This document shows, piece after piece, positions 1-7,396 of a stretch of DNA of 64,000 nt. The stretch spans positions 806,001 through 870,000 of the forward strand of contig NKIY01000002.1 in the NCBI GenBank assembly GCA_002256345.1. Reading direction: 5' to 3'. Made by a program: the position numbers and the translations under genes. Positions within the stretch are counted from its first letter, which is position 1. Every line of letters begins with the position of its first letter. This DNA comes from Bradyrhizobiaceae bacterium PARB1. GTDB lineage: Bacteria; Pseudomonadota; Alphaproteobacteria; Rhizobiales; Xanthobacteraceae. The notes under the pieces were generated by a model that searched no databases, was not told the DNA's origin, and saw nothing but the letters and a program-made list of their open reading frames with translations.

Positions 1-567
1 CTGCACATCGATGAGCTGCAGCACGTCACGCAACACCTGTCCGAAAAAGACATGCAGGAGGTGGTTAACCTTCTCAAGCATGCGATGGAAGCGCGCCGGA
101 TCTCGATCGTGATCTCCGCGGTCGATACCGTGTTGCCTTTCCTGCAGTTCGATCCCCAACTTTTCCGGCGTTTCGACTTCATGGAATTCGAGAAGATTTC
201 GCCCAGCACGCTCGGCGATCTGCAACGCGCGGTCCACGATTTCGCGAAATCCGCGGGCGTGACCGCCGACGAAAGCCTCGAAACCCATCGTGACTTCTAT
301 TCACGCCTGGCACATGCGGGTCTCGGTGCCTTTGGCTACTCCATCGTCCTCACCCATCTCGCCATAGAGCGGTGCCTGAAGTCCGGTGACGACAAACTGA
401 CGGTCGAGCATTTCACCGGTGCCTTCGCTCAAAAGTCCGCCTTCCCACTCGACAGAAATCCCTTCAAGGCGGAGCGCTGGCATGAAATCGATTGCAGCGC
501 GCTATTCGTAGAGAAGCAGATCGCGCCGCCTGAACCATCCGTCAAGAACCGGAGGAAGAAACGATGA
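1..567 (+). CDS. tniB: TniB-like AAA+ transposition regulator, 5' end missing
   Basis: The frame is open from base 1, so the gene begins outside the window. The first visible residues, LHIDELQHV, are a Walker B motif (hydrophobic residues then DE), and the rest reads as the C-terminal half of an AAA+ protein: a sensor-1-like strand (ISIVISAV), FDPQLFRRFD, then a helical lid. TniB/TnsC proteins couple target recognition to the DDE transposase. The Walker A part and the transposase (tniA/tnsB) should lie upstream. The gene overlaps tniQ by 4 nt (ATGA), so the two are translationally coupled. The family is assigned from the Walker B, the overall look and the tniQ neighbour; a Tn5053/Tn402-type or other Tn7-like origin cannot be separated without the transposase. 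Confidence 0.75.
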   Translation: MHIDELQHVTQHLSEKDMQEVVNLLKHAMEARRISIVISAVDTVLPFLQFDPQLFRRFDFMEFEKISPSTLGDLQRAVHDFAKSAGVTADESLETHRDFYSRLAHAGLGAFGYSIVLTHLAIERCLKSGDDKLTVEHFTGAFAQKSAFPLDRNPFKAERWHEIDCSALFVEKQIAPPEPSVKNRRKKR

Positions 568-2396
568 TCACCGACGGATTGGCGCTCCGCCTGCCCTATC
601 GTCTAGACGAATTTCCGTGCTGGTTCGTTTCGCGCCTCGCCGCGCGCAACGGACGCCCCACGAAAGCCTTCGCTGCGGACATGGGCCTGGACTCGCGGCG
701 CATCGTCGACGGTCAAGCCGACGCGGTCGAGCGTTTGGCCGCGCTGGGCGATGTCCGTTTGACCGACCTGATGCACGAAACGCAGATCAGGGGCGTTGAC
801 GGAAGCTATGCGCTCCGGGATCAGGAATTGCGGACAGCCGATCTGCGCCGGTCGAGGATCCTGATCTGTCCGGAATGCCTCGCGGACGACATTGCTTCGT
901 CAGATCTGCCACCGTCGCAGGCCGCCTATGGGCGCATGACGTGGACGCTCGCCAACATCCGGACCTGCGCCATCCACGGGCTCGCGCTCATGGAGGTCGT
1001 CAAGGACGTCATCTCCCATAACTTTCCCGACTGGTGCGAGCATGTGGCGTCGGCGCTGAAGAATTTGCCGAAGCTGGCCGCGTCCGCAGCCCGCCGCCCC
1101 GCATCAACCCTCGAAACCTACATCTCCGACCGGCTGGAAGGACGCCCTACCAGCAGCTGGCTCGATCGCTTCCCCTTGTTCGCGGCGTGCCACGTCGCCG
1201 AGACGATGGGCGCCGTCGCCTCGTTCGGCACGCGGGTCAACCTAAGGAAGCTCTCCGAAGATCAGCGCTACGTTTCCGGTCACGCCGGTGCCGACATCGC
1301 CGCCGGGGGTGAAAGTGCAGTCGTGTCACTCCTGTCCGACCTGCACCGGACCTATCTCGACAAACGAACCGGCGACGCCGCTACCGCCCAGGGCGTGTTC
1401 GGCAGGCTGTACACCGTTCCAGCCGGTGGCATGGTCGGTCCCGCCTACGATCCCCTACGGTCGGTGATCCGCGGGTATCTGTCGGACCGTTTCGCGCTTG
1501 GTCCCGGCGACCACGTCTTCGGCTCGCCGGTTCCGGAGCGACGGTGGCACAGTGTGCGCACAGCATCGAAAGAGTACGGCCTGACGCCGAAGCGGTTGCG
1601 CAAGATCGTCCAGGCGGAAGGCTTGATCTCCGATCCGTCTCTACCCGATCGTGACGTTCTGTTCGACGCTCAGATCGCCGACCGGATCTTCAGGCGCGAG
1701 CAGGATATGATCAGTCGCAACTCGGTCAGAGGCTACATCAATGCCAGCGTTACAATGACGAGGGTCCTCATAGACGATGGCTTCATCCCGCTTCACGCCG
1801 CCGGGGCGGGAATGAACAATTTCTGCCTGAAGTCGGAGATCGACGCTCTGATGACCAGGCTCACATCGTCCGCAGACCCGGTTTCCGCCACACCGGGAGG
1901 TACCGCACCGATCGCACAGGCGGCCAAGCGATCCTATCGGCCGTCGGGGACGATCATCCGCCTCATCCTCGAGGGCGGTCTGGCATGGGTCGGACGCCTG
2001 GAAGGCAAGTCCGGGTTCGATGCCATTCTCGTCGACGTCGAGGAAGTCAAAATCGCGACGAAGTCAGACGACCTTCCTGGCCTGCCCGTGGCGACGGTCG
2101 CGGCGGACGTCCTAAAGACCAATTGGCGCGTCATGGAACAGCTGATCGAGGCCGAAGCGATCAGTGTTCAGGCCGCGTTCGATCCGCTCACGCGTATTCC
2201 AACCAGGATCATCACCTATGACGAGCTCGATCGCTTCCGGAAGCGGTACGTAAGCCTGCATGCGCTCTCGAAGGAAACGGGTTCACACATGAATGCGCTC
2301 AACCGTTCCCTGCAGGCGAAAGGGATTATGCCCGTCGAGTTTTCGGTACCCGTCAACGCGACTTTCTATCGCCGCGACGAAGTCGATCTCGGCTGA
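564..2396 (+). CDS. tniQ: TniQ/TnsD-like target-selection protein
   Basis: This 610-residue protein starts with a TniQ domain. The zinc ligands are visible as C102-P-E-C105 and C135-A-I-H138, spaced as in the family. The part after about residue 320 is unusual. It holds at least three stretches that read like helix-turn-helix units: about 329-354 (VRTASKEYGLTPKRLRKIV), 507-534 (LPVATVAADVL.. WRVMEQLIEAE) and 562-592 (YVSLHALSKETGSHMNALN). TnsD-type members use C-terminal DNA-binding modules to choose a fixed attachment site, whereas short TniQ proteins of Tn5053 are about 400 residues, so a TnsD-like role is inferred. The start overlaps the end of tniB. A rho-independent terminator follows 26 bases after the stop, so tniQ closes its operon. 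No CRISPR effector gene follows it. Confidence 0.8.
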   Translation: MITDGLALRLPYRLDEFPCWFVSRLAARNGRPTKAFAADMGLDSRRIVDGQADAVERLAALGDVRLTDLMHETQIRGVDGSYALRDQELRTADLRRSRILICPECLADDIASSDLPPSQAAYGRMTWTLANIRTCAIHGLALMEVVKDVISHNFPDWCEHVASALKNLPKLAASAARRPASTLETYISDRLEGRPTSSWLDRFPLFAACHVAETMGAVASFGTRVNLRKLSEDQRYVSGHAGADIAAGGESAVVSLLSDLHRTYLDKRTGDAATAQGVFGRLYTVPAGGMVGPAYDPLRSVIRGYLSDRFALGPGDHVFGSPVPERRWHSVRTASKEYGLTPKRLRKIVQAEGLISDPSLPDRDVLFDAQIADRIFRREQDMISRNSVRGYINASVTMTRVLIDDGFIPLHAAGAGMNNFCLKSEIDALMTRLTSSADPVSATPGGTAPIAQAAKRSYRPSGTIIRLILEGGLAWVGRLEGKSGFDAILVDVEEVKIATKSDDLPGLPVATVAADVLKTNWRVMEQLIEAEAISVQAAFDPLTRIPTRIITYDELDRFRKRYVSLHALSKETGSHMNALNRSLQAKGIMPVEFSVPVNATFYRRDEVDLG

Positions 2397-2422
2397 CGCG
2401 ACCGCACAAAGACATTCAACGC

Positions 2423-2454
2423 AAAGGGAGGCCCTCACCGGCCTCCCTTTTTTT
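2423..2454 (+). terminator. Rho-independent terminator after tniQ
   Basis: Perfect 11-bp stem (aaagggaggcc / ggcctcccttt) with a 6-base loop, followed by four further T residues. It lies 26 bases after the tniQ stop and faces the right way to end the tni operon. Confidence 0.9.
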
Positions 2455-2635
2455 GTGCCTTCGAGGATCGAGTTGGAGGCCGCAGATCTCCGCGATGGAC
2501 AATCCTGACGCTCCTGATGGACAAAATCGTAAATCAGCAGATCACGAAACGCCTTGTTTTACAGGCTTTTTCGCGAAATCGATGGACGACTCTGACTGCT
2601 CCTCACATTGCTGGGTACAGGACACCAGAGAGAAG

Positions 2636-2661
2636 AAAAACCCGCCTTACGGCGGGTTTTT
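2636..2661 (+). terminator. Rho-independent terminator
   Basis: An 11-bp stem (aaaaacccgcc / ggcgggttttt) with the loop ttac. The A-run on one side and the T-run on the other mean it could work in either direction. No gene ends immediately beside it on the plus strand, so it may insulate the tni operon from the defence-like genes that run towards it. Confidence 0.8.
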
Positions 2662-2918
2662 CATTTTGAACAAAGAGCAAAACCCGCCACAGCGGATTGT
2701 TCCGTCAGTAGGTTTGGATTACAGCGCGTGGACAATTCAAGATAAAGAGCTGAGGCGTCGTCTCGACTGCAATGTTCAGCGGGGACTCCTCGAACTCCTC
2801 GCCTTCCTACACTTCATGTTTACACCGTTCCGGGTCGATGACGGCGACGGCACGCCGATGTCGCCCTGCACGCTTCAAGGCCCGCGGCTCCTGCTATTGT
2901 CGCAAAGCGCGAAGTGTC

Positions 2919-3491
2919 TCAACCTCGACAGCTTTCTGAATGCATGGTGGCACACGCATCCAGATAGGTAGTTATGCTCTTTTGCGCTTGGATCAGCCCT
3001 GCAAGCTCAATGTATGTAAGATCAAATATCTTTCCTTTGACATCGGTCGGATACCGAAACCTATCGCCTCGCGGGTCCACCTCGTTGATGTCGGCGATCT
3101 GCTTCGCTACGACCATTCCCCAATCGTCCTCAGCCGGTACTCCCCAGCGGCTCATGTATCTCGAAAGCTGGTCCCACAACGCTACCAGATCGTGCCCGTC
3201 AGTTCGCGCAGCCAAATCATCTGTTTGTGCGTATTCGAGAATAGCAGTTTTCAAAGCCAACTCGATGGAATGGCGGGCAAGAAAGAAGAGCGGAATGCTT
3301 AGGTTGCCCGCGTGATGTCCCGGCACATAGATCTTGCGAGCCAGTTCATCAAAAGCGAGACTATACGTAAATGAAACATACTCCCACGTCGTCTCGAAGC
3401 TATTGATGTCAGCGCTTTGATGGATGTATTTAGCCAACAACGATTGCCCGTCGAACTCCGATAGGTCGAGCAACTCATCATATGTCTTCAT
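2919..3491 (-). CDS. HEPN-like protein paired with an Abi-type protein
   Basis: This 190-residue, mostly helical protein has no signal peptide. The stretch ARHSIELALK..ILEYA (about 72-88) followed by GHDLVALWDQL (99-109) resembles the HEPN-like helical bundles often seen in abortive-infection and toxin proteins. This is recognition by eye and not a firm family call, and no clear R(X4-6)H ribonuclease motif is evident. The ATG overlaps the stop of the upstream Abi-C gene by 4 nt (ATGA), so the two products are made together and may form a complex. Base composition is less G+C-rich than the chromosomal genes from 6 kb on. Position behind the tni genes suggests transposon cargo. Confidence 0.55.
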   Translation of the reverse strand: MKTYDELLDLSEFDGQSLLAKYIHQSADINSFETTWEYVSFTYSLAFDELARKIYVPGHHAGNLSIPLFFLARHSIELALKTAILEYAQTDDLAARTDGHDLVALWDQLSRYMSRWGVPAEDDWGMVVAKQIADINEVDPRGDRFRYPTDVKGKIFDLTYIELAGLIQAQKSITTYLDACATMHSESCRG

Positions 3492-4300
3492 TTTTTAAGC
3501 CCACGCGCTTCCCACGTCTCCAGAATGAAGAGCGCCATCGTGTGAGCGGCATGAACAGCAAGCCGAGCATGCCGTGCCTCAATCTTGTAGTGTTTAGTAC
3601 CGTGACCGTGGGCCGACCCCTCGTGGGTTCTCAATGCACCGACACCAGCAGCTATACTGAATAGACCAGATAAGATTTGTTTGAGGTCATCATCGGCCAT
3701 CTGCCCTGGAGAGAGTCCAAGATTCTTGGCAACCTCGGTCCATAGTGGCGCGATCGTCTGCTTGTTTGGGAGCGCTATCTTCTCCGATTCAAGGTAATGC
3801 TTGCACACCGCTTCAACAATCGCGCAGGCGGCGGTCACCGCAGCCCCGGGATCAGAGCCAATCGAACTGTAAGCGCGCTGATATTCAAGATCCAGCGCAG
3901 AGAGCCCGCCAGCCTTCAGCCGCTCACCAAGAGACTTGGATGGCCCTTTAAGGTGCGCCCCAATAATGTAGCCGCCGCGTTGATAACTCAATTGTTCCTT
4001 TTCAAGAACCGCCTTGATCCTCTCCCGGGCATCCCCATCGTTCGCATACTGCTCAAGGCGCCAAGGAGTCGGCTCGACGTCCATTAATTCGGCTATGAGC
4101 ATGCCGAACACTTTAAGTGGATCTGAGCATTCTGCATTGGCGCGCCTCAACCACGACAGACATTTTTGGGTCTTATTTCCTTCGGGCGGATCGCCTGGAA
4201 ATCCCGCTTGCATGAACAAAGCGTTGAGTTCTGCATGGGTATAATGTGTATCAAGAATCGGTGCGCTCGTGCCTATCAGCGCTGGCGGAATTTTAGTCAT
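3488..4300 (-). CDS. Abortive infection family protein (Abi C-terminal domain)
   Basis: 270 residues. The N-terminal part (1-110) is unassigned. The C-terminal half (about 135-265) matches the abortive-infection C-terminus pattern: a helix AVTAACAIVEAVCKHYL, then QILSGLFSIAAGVGALRTHEGSAHG, then ARHARLAVHAAHTMALFILETW. R224 and H231 in RTHEGSAH have the R(X4-6)H spacing of HEPN ribonucleases, which fits an RNA-cutting, phage-triggered suicide role; that role is inferred from the family. GGAG is placed 6 bases before the ATG. It is first in a two-gene unit with the 4-nt-overlapping gene at 2919-3491. The divergent gene at 4338 shares the 37-bp spacer, so the three are probably one module. Confidence 0.7.
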   Translation of the reverse strand: MTKIPPALIGTSAPILDTHYTHAELNALFMQAGFPGDPPEGNKTQKCLSWLRRANAECSDPLKVFGMLIAELMDVEPTPWRLEQYANDGDARERIKAVLEKEQLSYQRGGYIIGAHLKGPSKSLGERLKAGGLSALDLEYQRAYSSIGSDPGAAVTAACAIVEAVCKHYLESEKIALPNKQTIAPLWTEVAKNLGLSPGQMADDDLKQILSGLFSIAAGVGALRTHEGSAHGHGTKHYKIEARHARLAVHAAHTMALFILETWEARGLKK

Positions 4301-4337
4301 TTCGAGCTCCAGGCCCTAACTGACGGGGACAACTTCA

Positions 4338-5105
4338 GTGGTTGACGCAAAATCATTTTTTAGAGCAATTCGGAAAAACCCGGCTCAGTACTTTATCATA
4401 CACTATTCGTCCGAAATGCTATTCGATGAGAACCTGGAAGGACATTCTCCACGGATAACATCGATCGTGGTCATGCACTACCCTACCGCACAGACCCAAA
4501 GCTTCGCCTTTCATCTTTCCGCTGACCTTCTCAATATCAAAAAGGATCAGCTTGACGCCAATCTGGACGAGATCGAAATGGATCTTTTGTCCAGGTTCTA
4601 TAAGTTCGTTCGAGACAGACGCTTGATGTATTGGGTGCACTGGAACATGAGGGGCCAGCTATTCGGCTTCGAGCATCTTGAGCACCGATATCGAAAGCTC
4701 ACAGGCCTTGACGCCCCAAACATTCCAGTCGAAGTCAGACTAAACTTGAACGACATCATTCGTGCAAGGTATGGGAACGACTACGCGCAGCACAAGCAAC
4801 TCCCGAATTTGATGCTGATGCAAGGCGACATGCCAAAAGGCTTCCTCGAAGGCAAGGAAGAGGCAGAATGCTTTGCTCGGCGTGAATTCATCCGCATGAA
4901 TGAATCGACAAATACGAAAGTCCACTTTTTTCGACATGTGATCGACCTAGCCCTTCGAGGAAAACTGAAAACTGCAGGCCGCTCCCTTGCCAATCGCATA
5001 GATCGGTTGCTCGAAAGCCGCTTAGCTCGCGTACTGGCATTTACTGGGACGGTTCTAGGGTTACTGAGTTGGATTGCTTGGCTCGTTTTGTTGGCGACGC
5101 GTTAG
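4338..5105 (+). CDS. Unknown protein with C-terminal membrane anchor
   Basis: This 255-residue protein starts at a GTG (MVDAKSFF). The soluble part has HSPRITSIVVMHYPTAQTQSF and DLLSRFYKFVRDRRLMYWVHWNMRGQLFGFEHLEHRYRKL, a conserved-looking block (about 95-140) rich in aromatic and basic residues. The last 25 residues (VLAFTGTVLGLLSWIAWLVLL) form one membrane helix, so it is a tail-anchored protein facing the cytoplasm. No known catalytic motif was recognised. It diverges from the Abi-type pair across 37 bp, and its A+T-rich codon use differs from flanking chromosomal genes, which suggests transfer. It could be a membrane effector or sensor of that module; function is unknown. Confidence 0.6.
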   Translation: MVDAKSFFRAIRKNPAQYFIIHYSSEMLFDENLEGHSPRITSIVVMHYPTAQTQSFAFHLSADLLNIKKDQLDANLDEIEMDLLSRFYKFVRDRRLMYWVHWNMRGQLFGFEHLEHRYRKLTGLDAPNIPVEVRLNLNDIIRARYGNDYAQHKQLPNLMLMQGDMPKGFLEGKEEAECFARREFIRMNESTNTKVHFFRHVIDLALRGKLKTAGRSLANRIDRLLESRLARVLAFTGTVLGLLSWIAWLVLLATR

Positions 5106-5204
5106 TCTCTCCACACCAACACGCGGCGTTGTTGCATACTCATGGTTGCACTTTGAGCGCGCGGATGGCCGCGCAGGATGGCTGAGCGTCGGAGTGAGAC
5201 CCAT

Positions 5205-5415
5205 GGATATCGCTGCGCTCAACCTATCTAAGACTGCTTCCGCAACCGCGTCATCGTCGGCTTGGACATGCTTGACCGCGCGGCGGGCCGCCATTAATTC
5301 CGCAACGAGTTCGTCCTCGCGAGACGAACGAAAGGCTGGGATCGGCGAGCCGTCAGAGACGGCCGCGCACGACGAAGTAATGACCGTCGGGTGTCACCGG
5401 ATGTTGCAGGCTCAT
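5205..5415 (-). pseudogene. Broken, 3'-truncated small conserved gene at the island edge
   Basis: On the minus strand the frame from 5415 reads MSLQHPVTPDGHYFVVRGRL and then hits TGA at 5353-5355, where related proteins as I remember them have a Trp codon (RGRLW). Translation beyond it continues as RLADPSL, then moves to another frame as REDELVAELMAARRAVKHVQADDDAVAEAVLDRLSA before losing resemblance near 5205. The usual downstream block (ALGERGPVWW) is missing. So there is one in-frame stop, one frameshift and loss of the 3' third. The break coincides with the end of the low-G+C island. The adjoining 5106-5204 carries no gene; bases 5171-5208 resemble one arm of the palindromic repeat seen again at 43547. 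Confidence 0.6.
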
Positions 5416-5454
5416 CGGCTCAAAGAACCCATCCGACAATAGCGACCGAGACCG

Positions 5455-5700
5455 CTACCGAACCCGCCGTGGCTTCGGCGTGCTCTCATCCTGATAAGCA
5501 CCATAGGCCATCCAGGGATTGCGCACGCAATCGCCGCCGACGCCGCTGATCGACGCCTGGCATTGGTTGAACGATGTGAAGGAGCAGTCGGGCGTGCCAC
5601 CGGTCACCGTGGTGCGCTGGCACCAGGGGTAGTCGGGCGCCGCAGAAGCCGACGCCGAGCTCAGGAGGACGATCGCTGACGCGATGATGAATTTCTGCAT
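5455..5700 (-). CDS. DUF3551 family small secreted protein
   Basis: 81 residues from the ATG at 5700: MQKFIIASAIVLLSSASASAAP is a typical Sec signal peptide with cleavage after ASA. The mature part has four cysteines (PWCQR, PDCSF, NQCQA, GDCVR) and ends in NPWMAYGAY, the DUF3551 pattern common in Bradyrhizobium and relatives. The role is unknown; a small disulfide-bonded periplasmic protein is likely. A longer frame extends upstream, but the signal peptide and the gagctcaggagg-type context favour this start. Confidence 0.8.
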   Translation of the reverse strand: MQKFIIASAIVLLSSASASAAPDYPWCQRTTVTGGTPDCSFTSFNQCQASISGVGGDCVRNPWMAYGAYQDESTPKPRRVR

Positions 5701-6111
5701 GGTTCGAATCCTTCGATACGCAGAAGAAAAAGGCTGGATGCGGCGAACGGTTCCCGGCTCGCGTTCCATGCCAATGTCGATCCGTCCAAAACGCGCGTCA
5801 CGTTCGCGTGTTTCGGCCTGTCACAAGCACAAGGCACTGAGGAAGCCGCGCACATTCTCGGCTGCGCATTGGCGTTCGCGCGCAACGCGTCGAGGCGTCC
5901 GCGCGCTGACGGCTTCCCAATGTTGTTCGAAGATGACAATCACCTTAAGCGTAAGACGTGTTGTTTCCTCGGGCTCGTGCGCACCCGGCAAGGCTCGATG
6001 GCATCGGGCAGCCCCTCCTGACCTTGCGTGCCGCGCAGCGACCCCACGCACTTCTGGTTGCGCGCGATCGCCCTTCAAATGACATTTTAAAGGTGAGAAG
6101 ATTTTTACGAC
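5701..6111. other. Intergenic region, no supported gene
   Basis: This divergent spacer lies between the DUF3551 gene and the response regulator. On the plus strand one frame is open from about 5680 to a TGA at 6019-6021 with protein-like composition (for example VDPSKTRVTFACFGLSQAQGTEEAAHILGCALAFA) but has no usable start codon at its head. It may be a gene remnant. The A+T-rich patch at 6081-6107 is the likeliest promoter area for the gene that follows. Confidence 0.4.
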
Positions 6112-6942
6112 TTGCGGTACCAATTGTGGGGCGCATCATCCAACAGCGACTGGGAACGCCTCCAAGTGAATTCCGATCTCGAGTTCGCAAGCTCCGCGTG
6201 GCGATTGCTGCTGGCCGAAGACAGCAAGGTGGATGCCGAAATCATTGCCGATCACATTCGCGGCTATCCGATCCCGATCGAGATCACGCGGGTGTCGACA
6301 GGCGAAGAAGGACGGACACTGCTCAGCAGCAATCAGTTCGACCTCGCATTTTTCGATGTCGTGTTCTCCGGCCTGAGTGGCATCGATGCGCTGAGAAATG
6401 TGCGCGAGGCCGGATTCAGGACATTCGTCACGCTCATCTCCAGCAGTCGGCCTGATGACTACCGCCGGATTGGCCGCGAGCTCTTCGCCTATGACTACCT
6501 GCAAAAGCCGCTCACGCGTGAGCTCATTCACGCTGTCCTCGATGCCTATGCGGAAACCCGCATCAGGAAGAAGATATTGCTGATCGACGACAGCGCGACC
6601 GCGCGCCGTCTGATGAAACGCATCATGGAACGAAGCCTGTTCGACGTGGACATCGTCGAAGCGAGCGATGGCGTCGCGGGCTTCGAAGCGTTCATGCGAC
6701 ATCGCCCCGACGCAGTCTTCGTCGATCTCCACATGACGGTGCTCGATGGCGAGTCCACGATCCGCATTATCCGGGCCGCAAATGCCTATGTGCCGATCGT
6801 GCTGGTGACTGGCGATACCCAGGCACTCATGGGCACCCGAGCCACCTACAAGCTGTCCAAGCCTTTCACGCCCTATCAGATCAGCGAGCTGCTCTATAAT
6901 TTCTGCAGCCTGCGCGCGCCTTTGAGCGACGCCGCGCCGTAA
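6112..6942 (+). CDS. Response regulator with two receiver domains
   Basis: Two CheY-like receiver domains are fused with no output domain. Domain 1 (about 30-145) has acidic residues E36-D37, phospho-acceptor D82 (AFFDVVF) and K132 (YLQKP). Domain 2 (about 154-272) has D159-D160 (LLIDDSATA), D205 (VFVDLHM) and K250 (LSKPF). Both have the key residues, so both may be phosphorylated by a histidine kinase that is not nearby. Output is probably by protein contact, as in phosphorelay connectors or chemotaxis-type regulators. The start is uncertain: TTG at 6112 or GTG at 6166, since homology only begins near residue 29. It stands alone as a transcription unit. Confidence 0.8.
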   Translation: MRYQLWGASSNSDWERLQVNSDLEFASSAWRLLLAEDSKVDAEIIADHIRGYPIPIEITRVSTGEEGRTLLSSNQFDLAFFDVVFSGLSGIDALRNVREAGFRTFVTLISSSRPDDYRRIGRELFAYDYLQKPLTRELIHAVLDAYAETRIRKKILLIDDSATARRLMKRIMERSLFDVDIVEASDGVAGFEAFMRHRPDAVFVDLHMTVLDGESTIRIIRAANAYVPIVLVTGDTQALMGTRATYKLSKPFTPYQISELLYNFCSLRAPLSDAAP

Positions 6943-7055
6943 TCGTTATTTGCCAAACAAAAGCCCGCACCAAGCGGAACGAAACTGACCGACATGGCCA
7001 ATTCGTTCCGCGCCCGAGGCGAATGCGTGCCGCAGGCCAAACGGCGACGAAAGCG

Positions 7056-7250
7056 CTAGTGGCCCGCTTTCGGCGCCCCGGCGCTGGCGGCCGGCGCCTT
7101 GCCTGCCTCACCTTGCGGCGGGAGTGTCGCGGCATGGACGACGAAGCCCAGGAAGAGCAGCGAAATCACGCCGGCGACGATCGCGCCGTAGCCGCGCTCC
7201 TCGCTGTGAACAGGGGCTTCCTTCAAGGTGTGATCGGCGGCGGGATCCAT
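7056..7250 (-). CDS. Small single-span membrane protein
   Basis: 64 residues with a soluble N-terminus (MDPAADHTLKEAPVHSEERG), one membrane helix (YGAIVAGVISLLFLGFVVHAA) and an Ala/Gly/Pro-rich tail. GAGG precedes the ATG by 7 bases. No homologous family with a known function was recognised. The hydrophobic block, the ribosome binding site and the isolated position on the minus strand support it as a real gene. Confidence 0.6.
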   Translation of the reverse strand: MDPAADHTLKEAPVHSEERGYGAIVAGVISLLFLGFVVHAATLPPQGEAGKAPAASAGAPKAGH

Positions 7251-7396
7251 GGCAGTACCTCTGCTTTGGGACTAGGATGCTGGGCAAATATTGTGACGAT
7301 CATACGGGTTCGACGACGACATTTCCACAGCACGCCTGCTAACCAGCCCCAGATCACGAGACTTGGCGACGTCATCCCACATTCGGAAAGGCACCC

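Larger units (their letters stand above)
2397..2918. other. Non-coding region downstream of tniQ with TGGAC repeats
   Basis: No convincing gene is seen in these 522 bases. Besides two terminators, the motif (G)TGGAC recurs in the same orientation at about 2495 (ATGGACAATC), 2517 (ATGGACAAAA), 2582 (ATGGACGACT) and 2728 (GTGGACAATT). The reverse complement of the core is TTGTCCA. Transposases of the TnsB/TniA/MuA class bind repeated sites near element ends that begin with TGT, so these could be binding sites, but four short matches could also be chance. A weak open frame on the plus strand (2453-2971) crosses the second terminator and has no ribosome binding site; it was not called. Confidence 0.4.

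Noticed and set aside
2453-2971. 172-codon frame downstream of tniQ
   Set aside because: It crosses a clear terminator and runs into the end of the HEPN-like gene; no ribosome binding site or recognisable domain.
1-5105. CRISPR-associated transposon (CAST)
   Set aside because: No cas gene, crRNA repeat or array was seen after tniQ; the available genes fit a protein-guided Tn7-like element.
5701-5714. GGTTCGAATCC, a perfect tRNA T-arm-like sequence
   Set aside because: No acceptor or anticodon stems can be formed around it and it overlaps the start region of the DUF3551 gene.
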